NCBI RefSeq assembly: GCF_020509005.1
Contig: NC_063019.1
Coordinates: 2,170,001-2,234,000 of the forward strand
Length of the DNA stretch: 64,000 nt
DNA from: Fulvia fulva
Lineage: Eukaryota; Ascomycota; Dothideomycetes; Mycosphaerellales; Mycosphaerellaceae
Direction: 5' to 3'
In this document: positions 1 through 10,139 of the stretch, one piece after another
Position numbering within the stretch: the first letter of the stretch is position 1
Layout of the letters: each line of letters starts with the position of its first letter
Position numbers and translations under genes: made by a program
The notes under the pieces: generated by a model
The model's database searches: none
Told to the model about the DNA's origin: nothing
The model's input: only the letters and a program-made list of their open reading frames with translations

Positions 1-870
1 GTTCGAGCAGGCCTGCTTGTTTGTGCACGTGTAGGTTTGGTGTCCATACTGTTGGCATTTGAAGCATTGGAGGACACGAAAGGATGAGGAGTGCTTTTCT
101 ACTGTCTTGAGGCTGTATTGCCAGACCAGGCCTTGTTCTATCGCTAGATCCGCCGCTTTCGCGTCTTGTAGCCATACTATTAGCGCCGAGGCCTTCTTGC
201 CTTCTGGCCATTTCCTATGGAGCCAAGTCGCCTTCTGGATTGGAGAGTTAAGAGTGACCGGGTTGTCCTCTTGGAGAGCGCGTAGGTGACCCTGGTTGGT
301 TGGGTCAAACTCCTTAGGCATGTCGTGGACTAGGATCGTGAATTGTTTCGTTGAGACCTTCGCTGATGCCGCAACCTTAGATGCCCACTGTGGCTGTGCC
401 TCTAGGTGCCTCCTAGCAGTAGCAGAGCTAGTATAGATCTGTAGAGTGCCGTTGGACTGTTGGTTCACTGCGACCACCCCTGGTTGGTTGATTCGTTGGG
501 CGAGCTCCTTGTTCGATAGCTTCGCAACTTCGGCCTGGTCTTCCTTTGCTGCAATGCGGATCGTAACTGCATCGTGCGTTGGGCGGGGGCCTGGTATCGA
601 TGCCGCGACCGATGCCCAGCTATGGGGGTGTTGATTCCGGGTGGCCTTGCTAATCGCCTGGGACGTCGTCCTCATTTCTTGTTGCCCTCGGTGATACGAC
701 AGTACAAGCGCCGTGCGTAGCTGAGTGATCATTACCTGTAGAGACCGGTAAGGGAGCTGATCGTTAGTTTCCATGCTTTTTGCGTCCTCTATAAGTTGCT
801 GCCAGTTGTCTTGGGGGGGCTTCGCCTGTAGGGCCGTAGGCGCCGTTAGTGCCGTAGCCTGGGCTGCCAT
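1..870 (-). CDS. LINE-B ORF1 (gag-like nucleic-acid-binding protein), partial at window edge
   Basis: Reading the minus strand from the ATG at 870-868 gives 290 uninterrupted codons to the window edge, so the C-terminus lies outside. An in-frame TAG two codons upstream makes this the first possible ATG. The protein starts MAAQATALTAP and is rich in Gln and Ala. Near the edge it has a CCHC knuckle, CFKCQQYGHQTYTC (C-x2-C-x4-H-x4-C), as in ORF1 proteins of Tad-type fungal LINEs, which coat the element RNA. The plus-strand stretch 42221-43090 is its RIP-altered homologue and supports both the frame and the start. Unlike nearly everything around it, this copy keeps CpA and TpG, so it is a young insertion. 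Confident as a LINE ORF1; whether the whole element is intact cannot be seen. Confidence 0.88.
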   Translation of the reverse strand, partial: MAAQATALTAPTALQAKPPQDNWQQLIEDAKSMETNDQLPYRSLQVMITQLRTALVLSYHRGQQEMRTTSQAISKATRNQHPHSWASVAASIPGPRPTHDAVTIRIAAKEDQAEVAKLSNKELAQRINQPGVVAVNQQSNGTLQIYTSSATARRHLEAQPQWASKVAASAKVSTKQFTILVHDMPKEFDPTNQGHLRALQEDNPVTLNSPIQKATWLHRKWPEGKKASALIVWLQDAKAADLAIEQGLVWQYSLKTVEKHSSSFRVLQCFKCQQYGHQTYTCTNKQACSN

Positions 871-1075
871 TGCCTAGGAGTTGCCCAATGTAGCTAGGCA
901 CCTCCGCGGCGTTTGGAGCTGAAGAAACAGGGTGAAGAGAGCTTCAAGCTGTCCAGATTGAATGAGGTAGAACTCCCTCAGTCCTAGGGGCAGTGGCCTG
1001 CTTTTTATATCGTTGGAATGGCCTTGATAAGAGCTTTCGAATGTGTCGTGTTTTGGCGCAGAGATCGATGATTCC
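871..1075 (-). other. LINE-B 5' untranslated region
   Basis: About 205 bp lie between the ORF1 start and the junction with the RIP-altered chromovirus. The same sequence, with C-to-T and G-to-A changes, precedes the ORF1 relic at about 42050-42220, so it belongs to the element. The exact 5' end is uncertain by some tens of bases. An internal promoter is expected here for a LINE, but I see no clear motif. Confidence 0.6.
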
Positions 1076-1103
1076 CTCTACAAGACCTCCTAGCGTATAT
1101 TAC

Positions 1104-1491
1104 GGTAGTTAATATATACTCGTAGCCTTCCTCTAGGCTTTCTTACTACTAATACCGGTGCCGGTGACTAGCTTGTTTTCTAACCGGCCTTACGTACCTT
1201 ACCTTCTAAAGTCTATTCGAGTAACTATTTCTTAACGGCTTCATTCTCCTTCTCGGCTAGTCCGTATAGCTTTCGATATAGCGGTTCTTAAGGTCTACCG
1301 GGTTTAATATAAATCTCGTAGTTAATACCTAGTCGGTAAGGTAGGAGTCCCTCCTAGTCCTTTACTAAGAAAGCATCTATAATGTCGTAGTATATAGACT
1401 AGAGCTTCTCTTTAGGATTGTAGTTAAACTACTTGTTTAAGAACTGATCTAGGTTATTAGCTACTATCGCGCTTAATTTAAGGCTATTATC
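1104..1491 (-). pseudogene. Chromovirus family 1 pol fragment (protease-RT linker to RT start)
   Basis: The minus-strand translation matches the intact pol from the residues LNKQF through the PVLVVRKP block just before the RT palm. TAG codons occur where the intact copy has CAG or TGG. The fragment continues from 7033 once Copia-1 is removed. The left boundary with LINE-B lies between about 1075 and 1105. Confidence 0.78.
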
Positions 1492-1496
1492 GTTAT
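1492..1496. repeat. Target-site duplication GTTAT, left of Copia-1
   Basis: GTTAT directly flanks the Copia-1 LTR and is repeated at 7028-7032. Removing 1497-7027 plus one TSD restores a collinear chromovirus pol. Confidence 0.85.
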
Positions 1497-1730
1497 TATT
1501 AAATAGGTACGAGTTACGTAGTAGTAGAAGACGGCGGATTATACAAAAGACGAAGAAGGACCCAATGGGATAGCGTGTATCTACATACAGTATCGCCGGT
1601 GTTAGTGTAGGTAGATGCTAGGTGTCCGGATGTTTGCCAGCCTGTAGGCTGGCAAACCCTAGTCACGTGATCTAGTCACATGACACACCCACACCCACAT
1701 GCTTGTCCTGCGGCCTGTATGTTCTCAACA
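1497..1730 (-). repeat. Copia-1 3' LTR
   Basis: This 234-bp LTR ends in TGTTGAGAACA on the minus strand. It differs from the 5' LTR at roughly twenty positions; in all but one the other copy carries a C-to-T or G-to-A change, so this LTR is close to the ancestral state. The internal side has a purine-rich tract ending CTGAGTGGGAG immediately before the LTR. Confidence 0.92.
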
Positions 1731-1765
1731 CTCCCACTCAGGCCACATGGTCTCCTACAATCCCT

Positions 1766-2368
1766 TTACGCAAGCTGGAGCTGCCTTACAAAGTTTTGGA
1801 ACTGCTGGCCATTGAGGGGCTTTGTTAACCTATCAGCAGCTATGTCCTTTGTATGCCAGTAGTCCACTACAATCTTCTTCTGCCACCAGAGATGTCTGAC
1901 ATAGTTATATGCAACATCAATATGCTTTGACCTTTCATGCACATGGGCATCTTTGACAAGTGTCAAAGCGGCTTGGTTGTCACCTATGAGCTTGACTGGC
2001 CTTAGCTCGTCAACAGTGCCCTTGCTTGCCCTTACACTCGGCTGGAAAGAGCTCTTTCCCACCAGTTCTGGGCACCCCATTTCCCTGAGGACAGCAGCAA
2101 GAAATTGTGACTGCTTTGCGGCTGCGTTCATAGCCATGAACTCAGCTTCCATTGTTGATGTTGCAACAGACTTCTGCTTCCTACTCATCCAGGACACAGG
2201 TGATCTACAAAGGAACCACACGTATCCCAGAATTGAGACTCTATCCACTTTGTCCATGGCGTAGGCAGAGTCCGAGTATCCCTGGAGATTGCCCCCTCCC
2301 TTTTTATACATAAGACCTAGGTCTGGGTACGACCGCAGGTATCGGGAGAGCTTCTTCAAAGCCTTCAT
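1766..2368 (-). CDS. Copia-1 RNase H region, open C-terminal part of the polyprotein
   Basis: A 200-codon open stretch encodes the Copia RNase H: the SDSAYA block, TSTMEAEFMA (the usual SS-EAEY motif), IGDNQAAL, HIDVAYNYVR and AADRLTKPL near the end. The TAA at 1768-1766 is the natural polyprotein terminus, about 35 bp before the 3' LTR. The apparent start ATG is internal: an in-frame TAG three codons upstream separates it from the conserved SFVADPS linker to RT. This is therefore an open remnant of pol and not an independent gene. It cleaves RNA of the RNA/DNA hybrid during reverse transcription. It escaped most RIP. Confidence 0.88.
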   Translation of the reverse strand: MKALKKLSRYLRSYPDLGLMYKKGGGNLQGYSDSAYAMDKVDRVSILGYVWFLCRSPVSWMSRKQKSVATSTMEAEFMAMNAAAKQSQFLAAVLREMGCPELVGKSSFQPSVRASKGTVDELRPVKLIGDNQAALTLVKDAHVHERSKHIDVAYNYVRHLWWQKKIVVDYWHTKDIAADRLTKPLNGQQFQNFVRQLQLA

Positions 2369-5300
2369 ATGCTACTGCGAGGGATCAGCAACAAATGAGC
2401 TAATTCTTCTAAGGGGGAATGCTAAGTCTGGCCTTGTCATTGTCATTGGCCACATCTAGGTACCATTGTGGCTCTGGTAATCCTGTTTGTTGCACCTCTC
2501 ATCTATAGGTGCCGTAGGCACTAAATGCTCGTAGCTCTCTATAGGTGAGTAGGTTGGCGTAGCCTTCTCTCTAGCCATGTTCATCTTGGCTAAGTAAGCG
2601 TGGACATAGTGTCCTTGATCAAGCTTCAAAGTGCCTTTGGACCTGTCTCTTATAATCCTCATTCTAAGGATCTTCGTAGGTTCACCAAGATCTTTAATCT
2701 TAAACACTTTTCCAAGCTCAGCCTTAAACTACTGAACATCTGACAGCTTCGGAGCTACAATAGGTATGTCATCCACATAGGTAAGGACTATAAGGTCTCT
2801 ATCCGTATAGATAAGTAGGCATAGATCTACCTAGGACTAGGTAAATCCAATCTTCTCTAGCTTCGTAACATAGAGCTTGTTCCAGTCTCTAGCTACTTAC
2901 TTAAGCCTATAAAGGCTTCGTAGGACCTTAAACACTATGTTTAGAGGTGCTTCAACTCCTAGGGGTAGGATCATATAGATGTCTTTACGAAGGCTACTTT
3001 AGGTAAAAGCATTATTCACATCTACTAGGTACATCTCGAGATCTCTCTTATATACTACTGCTATGAATACTCGGAGAGTATCATGTCTAACAGTAGGTAC
3101 AAAGGTCTCTTCGAAGTCAACCCTATATTTCTATAAAAACCCTCTTATAACTAGTCTTGCCTTGAACTTCTTAATAGCTCTACTAATTATTCTTTTCACA
3201 TTAAAGACCTACCTAGAAGTAATTAGATTCGCACCCTTTAGCGGTACAACTACTTCCTAGGTATTGTTGCTTACTAAGGCAATAAGTTCGTTCTCGATTG
3301 CCTCTCTCTATATATGTCCCTATTCGGGGTCTCCTACGGCTGCCTTATAGGACTTTAGGATTAGTACCTCCTGCTAATAGGCTATAGCCTGCCTAATAGT
3401 AGCAAATGTATGTTCTTCTACGTCGTTTAGAATCTCCTCTACCTAGCTTATTGTAGGGTCTAGATAGAACATCTAGGCGATAAGAGCCTTATAGTGTTTA
3501 GCCTTATACTCTTTAGAGTTATTATCTCCGTCCCCCCTTGACCTCTTATTGCCTATAACCTGAGGTGGCGCTAGGTGTTCGGATAGGTCGAACTGAACGA
3601 CATCTTCTTTTTTTTTTATTAGAGTACCCTGATCTCTAAACTTCTAGTATTCCCTAATGTCCTTTAGGGGAGGGGGAAGTTATATAAATAGCGGTTGCTA
3701 TAGTGTTGATACTTAGGTAGGTTCTATATAGATCCACCGTTATCGGCCTTCGATAGTATTGAAACCGCCTCAATATTTTCTCCTAGCCTTCGTAACGGTG
3801 TCTTTAATAATCCCCTATCGGAAAATTTCGCCCTAAAGGGCTTCCTCCTAATAGGATTGCGCTATAGCGCTCGACTCGGCTAGTTAGTGAAGGTGATACC
3901 AAGATCTATATCTCCCCCCTTCTTATTCTTAAACTAGTCGACGTGAATATACGCTTTTATTGCTTTTATGTCGGGATCCTAGAACAGCTATTGTTTTGTA
4001 GTGTTTCCTAAGTAGCCTATAAACACGGCTTCTTTTCCTCGGTTTATTAACTTGTCTCTCCTCAAGCCTTGAGGTTAGGCTCTTAGGTCTATATAGACTA
4101 TAGCTTTGTATCCCTAGACGCGGAAATGGTCGACTGACGGTACTTAGCTAGTAAAGGCTTCTTCTAGTAAAAGAGCAATACTATTAATGATCGGACCATT
4201 AGGCAGTCTGTTTCTGATCATAGTCTGTGCTTATAAAGCTTCTAGCTAGAACTCAACTGGTATACTAGAGTCTTTAAGCATAGCCCGGACTATGTTCTTA
4301 GAGGCTTAAATTGACCTTTCTATAGGTCCATTTTAAAGAGAGTTATAGGCATCAGTTGTGTCTATCTAAGTGCCAAACTCCTTCTCCTACTCTTTTAGTA
4401 AGGCGAGAATTTCCTTTGTACTATTACTACGGATCGTAGATAGAAAGCACCTTGACTACCGTTCTGCCTAGACCTTCTAATCCCGTAGGGCTATAGGAGC
4501 GTCGCTCCTAGCCTTCAAAGGGATTACCCACTTCTTCCTAGAGAAGTTGTCTATAATCTCAAGCCAATATTTGTATCCTAGCCTAGAGACTACGCCCTAA
4601 AAAGGCCTATAGATGTCAATAGAGATGAGGGCTAGCCTCTCACCTTTCCTCTCTATAGCAGGTCCTTTAAACTTCCTTATATTTGTAAGGGAGTAGACCT
4701 TACAATTCTAGTGTTTAGAAGGAATAGGAATAGGATCTTTCTTATTAGTAACTCTATATAGGTTTCTTAGTAGTCCCTTGCTAAGGTGTATACATCTTCT
4801 ATACTATAGCTCCTACTGATCTTCGGACTTAGTGTTAGCTATAGCGGTACCGTTACGTTCTTAAGAGAGTATACTAGTATACTATAGCTTAAGAATTTCT
4901 GAGATCGAGTAGATTAACGGTACTCCTCCTCGAAGTTTAGTCTAGACAACGGGTTTACTAGACAAGGATTTTAGGGTGAAACTGGGTGGTTAGACAGCAA
5001 ACTATTAGCTGAACTGATTCCACGAAACAAGACTAACTCTAAGGCTAGGAACAAACAGGACATTTTCTAAGACAATTTGCTTTCTAGAAGTACTACCTAT
5101 TACTGCACTTCCTATATATATAGCTTATAGATAGCTACCCCTAACCTTGATCTACTTCCTCTTTTAAAGAGGCTTTAGTGTCCTAAATAGTGAATCTTAG
5201 TTAGTCATATATAATGATGTATAAGAGTTAAGTAACCACTCGGACGAGGGGTACTTACCTTTGGCTTCTATAGTAGAATGGGCAACCTCATCAATATTAT

Positions 5301-6300
5301 TATCTTCTAATAGTATCTTAGGGTCTAATACGTCTTCCTAGGTCGTATAGGCCCTTATAGGCTTACTAGAGGAGGCCTTTGGCTTGCGGCTCTCCTTTAT
5401 CTACTTTATAAGGTCCGTTATCACCTTGAGGACATCACGAAGGTTTAGTAATAATGACCTCCTACGAGGTAGTAACGGTTGTCTCTTAGTAGGGTAGGTA
5501 ACCCTAGCTAGTCTGTCCTTATTCCTAACAGCCTACTAAGCTATAGAAAGGTGTGGGCACTTGCTTATAAAATGGTCACTATTATAGAGATAGCACGTGA
5601 GCTTACCCTAGAAACCCTTCTTAGCGAACATAGCTGTCCCTTAATAAATTATTAATTCTTGCTTCTCCCTAAGGATTGTAAGAATGTCTTATAGTGAGAG
5701 ATTCACCTAGGTATCAATTGTATCGCGAATTAAGCCAAATGAGTCTAGTAGAGCTACTAAGAGTTGCTAGATCTTTCTGTCCTTAGTCTTAATGTCTTGG
5801 AACTAAGGCGAGATTGAAATAGCCCTCCTTACAATTGAGCTAAGCTCCTACTAGGCGTCATCTATTGACTAGTCCTCTGTCATCACGAAATTGGTTTATT
5901 GCTAAAGCAAACTTTTTCTAGTAGCGAGAAGTCTTCTCTTATATTTAGCTTTAGCCTATTCCTATAACTCCTTCGTATACCGGATCTTGTATATCATCTC
6001 TTAGTCATCTGTCGACAGACAGATATATATCTTATATAGGGCCGTTATATTGTGCCGTCTATACGATGCCTTCCTTATCGCTTAATCTAAAGGAAGGGAT
6101 GACTCCGACAATATAGAGGGTGTCGCTATAGATAGGGTTATAGCGGGAATGTCCGTAATAATGTCTTCGAGGACCTAGTCAACCTGCTTTAATACTAGGT
6201 GTATTCTTATTAGCTTGAACTATGTTTCGTGGTTCTCTCTTATTAGAAGAGGTGCTGCTCTCTTTCTTATAAACCTAGTCTCGTTCTCTTTTTTTTTGTA
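2369..6300 (-). pseudogene. Copia-1 gag-protease-integrase-RT relic
   Basis: Minus-strand frames full of TAG codons still show the Copia polyprotein. The gag knuckle near 5550-5600 reads CYLYNSDHFISKC, with the second Cys turned to Tyr. A protease-like stretch near 5200 is followed by an integrase His-Cys region (about 4780-4700) and core with SIDIY and PIERS blocks (about 4620-4320). RT carries YVDDIPI near 2750-2790. RIP density falls steadily from about 2850 towards 2400. The start is inferred from the second copy. Confidence 0.85.
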
Positions 6301-6781
6301 AGTTAAGGGATAGGTTGGCTGCCCTTAGGTAAAAGGATGTATTCGGTCGTACGCGATCGGATCGAAATGGGATAAAACGAACGCGAGGTTAATAGCGGAG
6401 AGGATGGCTATCCGCCGGGAAGTAGAGGAAAGTCGAAGGATCGTATTAGTACTAAGACACTATAGCGTAACTCTCTTAGTAGAGGGGGTTTCTAAGACAC
6501 TACGGCTCTCTTAGAATGAACAGTTAGTCGATACGAACGCGATGTCCGGAGAGCGACTCTTCTTAGTAAGCTTGCCTACTTGTCTAAGGTATTAGTATAG
6601 GCTCCCTAACTCGGAGTCTAATAGTGCCTTACTAGGCTCTTTTACGTCTTATATACACCTATAGCACGGCTATAGCTTCCTATATAAGGCGGGTACGGCC
6701 TCTAGTCTGCCTTCCTTTTGTTCTAAAGAGGAATAACTCTAATACGACTTTGTCGAGGGTGAGATACCGAGTTACTAACCC

Positions 6782-6793
6782 GGGCTTATAACC
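6782..6793 (-). other. Copia-1 primer-binding site, initiator-tRNA-Met anticodon-arm type
   Basis: Directly after the 5' LTR the minus strand reads GGTTATAAGCCC. Allowing one TpG-to-TpA change, this is complementary to the anticodon arm of initiator tRNA-Met (around GGGCUCAUAACC), not to a tRNA 3' end. Drosophila copia uses the same kind of half-tRNA primer. The sequence is identical at 48045-48056. Confidence 0.65.
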
Positions 6794-7027
6794 TATTAAA
6801 TAGGTACGAGTTATATAGTAGTAGAAGACGGCGGATTATATAAAAGACGAAGAAGGACCTAATAGGATAGCGTGTATCTATATATAGTATCGCCGGTATT
6901 AGTGTAGGTAGATACTAGGTATCCGGATGTTTACTAGCCTATAGGCTAGCAAACCCTAGTCACGTGATCTAGTCACATGACACACCTACACCTATATGCC
7001 TGTCCTACGGCCTGTATGTTCTTAACA
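6794..7027 (-). repeat. Copia-1 5' LTR
   Basis: This 234-bp LTR pairs with 1497-1730 and is much more RIP-altered. It contains a palindromic block around the GCCAGCCTGTAGGCTGGC equivalent and should hold the promoter. Confidence 0.92.
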
Positions 7028-7032
7028 GTTAT
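7028..7032. repeat. Target-site duplication GTTAT, right of Copia-1
   Basis: Second copy of the TSD at 1492-1496. Confidence 0.85.
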
Positions 7033-9818
7033 TATCGTTATCCTCGCGCCCCGTAGGCATAATATAGAAGCACTCGGCCCTAGGCCGGTACGCGTATATC
7101 CTCTATACGCGCTACGAGACTTCCTAGTAATCTACCTCTTTATCTACCTCTAGAGCGGACATATTTAGCTCCGCCCCTCCGGCTATAAATCCTACTAATT
7201 CGCTAGTAAAAAGCTTTAGTCTATATTTCGTTTACTAGGTTCTACCGATATAGTTTAGAGATTATACTATTATCGATATCTTATTATATAGATAGTAACT
7301 AAAGTAGTAGTTAGATCTTAACGCTACCTCGCTAGTTTCCTAGAAGATATTTAGGTTATACGCGGAGAGCTACGGTAGTCTAAAGACAATATTATATTCG
7401 AGGTCGGTAACGTAGTATAGTATTTACTCGTAATAACCGCCGATAACTACGTCTATAAGGGCTATATATATGATCTGACGCGCTATAGCCGATCTATATC
7501 CTAGTGTCAATTGTCTATTCTTCGTTAAAGGGATTAGGAGGGTTAGATGTTTACGTATAAATTTCTAATTAAGAAAGAGAGAGGTAGAGGTAGAATCTAT
7601 AAGGCCGCGAGCCTTTTTATATTATACTATTACGGGTAATACTATATAAGGGTATATAGCTAGTTATTATTTATCTAGTATATATACCGATATCTTAAGC
7701 TCCTTACTATAGTCCGTCTCTTATATTCTATATCTCTTAATCTTATACTCTTTCTGTCTTAGAAAGTTTAGTTACTAGCCGCTATCTACTACGCTTAGGT
7801 AGCGGTCGTGCCATTTCCCTATTACTATAGGTCGGTAGTAAGGGAGCTAAGGTTAGGGTTATTTCGTAGACGTAGAGGGCGGTAGTCGCCGTCGTAACTA
7901 TATATCGGGTATTCGGGGTTCGTTAATACGTACGAGCCTATACGGTAGCGGTAGTACTTACCCTACTTCTTAAGGTCCTCCCGCTACTTACGGTTTAATA
8001 AAGGCAGGTTCTATAAGTAAACCGATAGGTCCCCCTTCTTCTTCGTACCTACGTATTATAGTAGTCGCTAGACAATTATAGCGGTCGTACTAGTAGCTAC
8101 GGCGCCTACGGTATTACTACCGCCCTATACGCCGTTATTATTCGAATTAGGGTTACTACGTAGGCGCTCCTTCTATAGATATAGTAGGTCGGTCTCGTAG
8201 AAGCTCTTATCTAATACCGTATATTCCTTAATAATATCCTATATATCGTATAAGCGTCTATCTACTTCCCTATTACTAAAAGTCTTAATAAAGTACTTAC
8301 GGTTTAGGCGGTTACGAAACAGTATTAGCTTAGTCTCGTCGGTCTACTCTATCTAAGTACGTAGCTTCGAGTAGCGAGCGTAGAAGGTAATAAAGGTCTC
8401 GCCCTACTCCTACTTATAGGTAGTAATATTAACTATAGCCTTAGTTCCTTCGTTACGGGTACCGTACTAGCGCGTTATCTAATCTAGTAGTTCTTTACTA
8501 GTCTTAAACTCGTTAAATAATTATTGTCTAGGTACGGAGATCCTCGGCTTAATACTTCTCTAAGGGTCACCCTATGTCTATCTATATATAAAACGTAGGC
8601 CGTCTACCTCGGAGAGGAAAGTAGTTATAGTTAGCTTAAGAAGTACGCTACTATACTAACTATCAAAGTTAGGGTCGTTATTGTTCTTAAAGTACTTCGG
8701 GTTAGGCACGCCCTTACTAACCTCGATACCGCGTATTAGAGTACGGTTAATAGTAAATAGGCGTTCTAAAAGTTCGGTTAGGGGAGTCTATATACGGGTG
8801 TTACGCGCTCGAGAGTCGCGACCGTTATTGTTATTAGGTCGTAGACGGTTTCTGTTACGTCCTCGGTCGTTATTACTATTACCGTTATTATCGTTACTAC
8901 CGCCTCCGCCGCCGCCGCCTCTACTAGTAGCTTTATAATACTTACGTATTAGCTACTCGAGTAAAGTCTCGCGCGGAGGTAAATAGGAGAGTCGGCGACT
9001 AGAGCGGCCTCTATACTATATAGTGTCTTTAGTAGCTTAGAGTCGAGTCCTTAGATCGTTAACCTCCTTCTATAGAGCCTAGTTCTTAGCTTCGGTATCC
9101 TGTACCTTCTTCTTGTCCTCTTATAACTTTACTAGGTTATAATCCTTCTTACTCTTTAGGTCTACGGCTATCTTCTATATTATAGCCTCCTTACTTCGTA
9201 GTATCTTATAGATACGGTTATACTCGGTATATAGCGTAGTATACTAGGTGTTCTAGAGGTTATTAGCTCGCTCTATTATATCGAGTTGTCTACCTTTAGT
9301 AATCGCTATATTTACTACCTATAGTACGAAGTCGTAGGTAGTCTTCGGGTACTAGGATACGAGGGTCGTAAGTTTGTCTAGTATAACATTCTAGTATTCG
9401 GATACGAGAATATGCTCTACCTCGTCGAGTAATAGGTACACCTTATCTAGGTCGCCGCCTAGGTTCTCTTCGAGCTTAAACTCGAATAGTTCTATAAAGT
9501 CAATCTTATAACCTTCTTCTCGCTCGAAGGCTTTCTAGTAAGCTTTATTAATTTCCTATTATAGCGCGACACCGGTATCTACTATAACCCGCCGGTTATC
9601 GTCCTATATCTAACTCTAAGGAAAAGAGGAGAGGTCGGGGAAAAAAAAATACGCTACTTACCTTTACCCTTAGGCTTTAGTAGCGGTAGTATACCGCCGT
9701 TTGTCTTTAAAGTTATATTGTCTAGGTTCGGGGGAGCCGTAACGATGCCTATTTCCTAACTATCTATAAGCGCGCGACTACCTACTAATAATATCGCCGC
9801 GTTACGTTCTCTAGGCAT
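7033..9818 (-). pseudogene. Chromovirus family 1 gag and N-terminal pol relic
   Basis: Collinear with 34146-37045 of the intact element. The gag ATG is at 9818-9816. A Gly-rich stretch survives as a GCC/CCG-rich run near 8900-8925. The gag capsid region lies around 8300-8700. The gag/pol junction near 7813-7819 still holds the frameshift heptamer (GGGAAAT on the minus strand) with part of its stem. RIP has introduced many TAG codons, so no product is expected. Confidence 0.85.
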
Positions 9819-9955
9819 TTACGCGCTATACGCCTTACTACATTCTATATTCTAATACGACTCTACGCGTTCTTCGAGTTCTATAGTTCTATCTATTCCT
9901 ATTATTACGCGTCGCTTACCTAGATCCGCGATCTAGGGAGGGTAGTAGAATAAAC

Positions 9956-10139
9956 TATAAGGGCGCGCGTACTATAGGGTCCGAATAAGAGAGTTATTAT
10001 TCTACGAAGCTACGAAAGAGGAGCGCGAGGTGCGGCGAAGTTATAAAGTAAAGCTAAGCCGTACTAACCCGATACGAAAGGTCCGCGGTTTACCCGGGCC
10101 GACGTAGCTATAGTAAGGGGTCGCGGGCTACCCGTAATA
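9956..10139 (-). repeat. Chromovirus family 1 5' LTR (RIP-altered)
   Basis: 184 bp, the same length as the intact LTRs at 33826-34009 and 40864-41047, differing by C-to-T and G-to-A changes. The adjacent internal side (9944-9953) holds the self-priming site in altered form. Confidence 0.9.

Larger units (their letters stand above)
1497..7027 (-). mobile_element. Copia-1, complete Ty1/Copia LTR retrotransposon (5,531 bp)
   Basis: It has two 234-bp LTRs, a 5-bp TSD (GTTAT), a primer-binding site next to the 5' LTR and a purine-rich tract next to the 3' LTR. The domain order on the minus strand is gag with a CCHC knuckle, protease, integrase, RT, RNase H, which is the Copia order. A second copy lies at 47811-52874 on the plus strand. 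The left 1 kb (3' end) is nearly unmutated, while the rest and the right LTR are heavily RIP-altered. It inserted into the family 1 chromovirus relic. Confidence 0.93.
1076..10139 (-). mobile_element. Chromovirus family 1, RIP-altered copy, interrupted by Copia-1
   Basis: This is a minus-strand copy of the intact element at 33826-41047. It runs from its 5' LTR (9956-10139) through gag and protease to about the start of reverse transcriptase (near 1104), where LINE-B has replaced or displaced the rest. Copia-1 splits it at 1497-7027. Its right end abuts family-2 gypsy DNA, so it landed inside that element. Nearly every CpA and TpG is now TpA, filling all frames with TAG. The gag ATG survives at 9818-9816, collinear with the intact copy. 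Confidence 0.85.

Noticed and set aside
8861..8938. Proline/leucine-rich ORF (8681-8938, plus) as a gene
   Set aside because: Antisense of the decayed Gly-rich gag stretch of the chromovirus copy.
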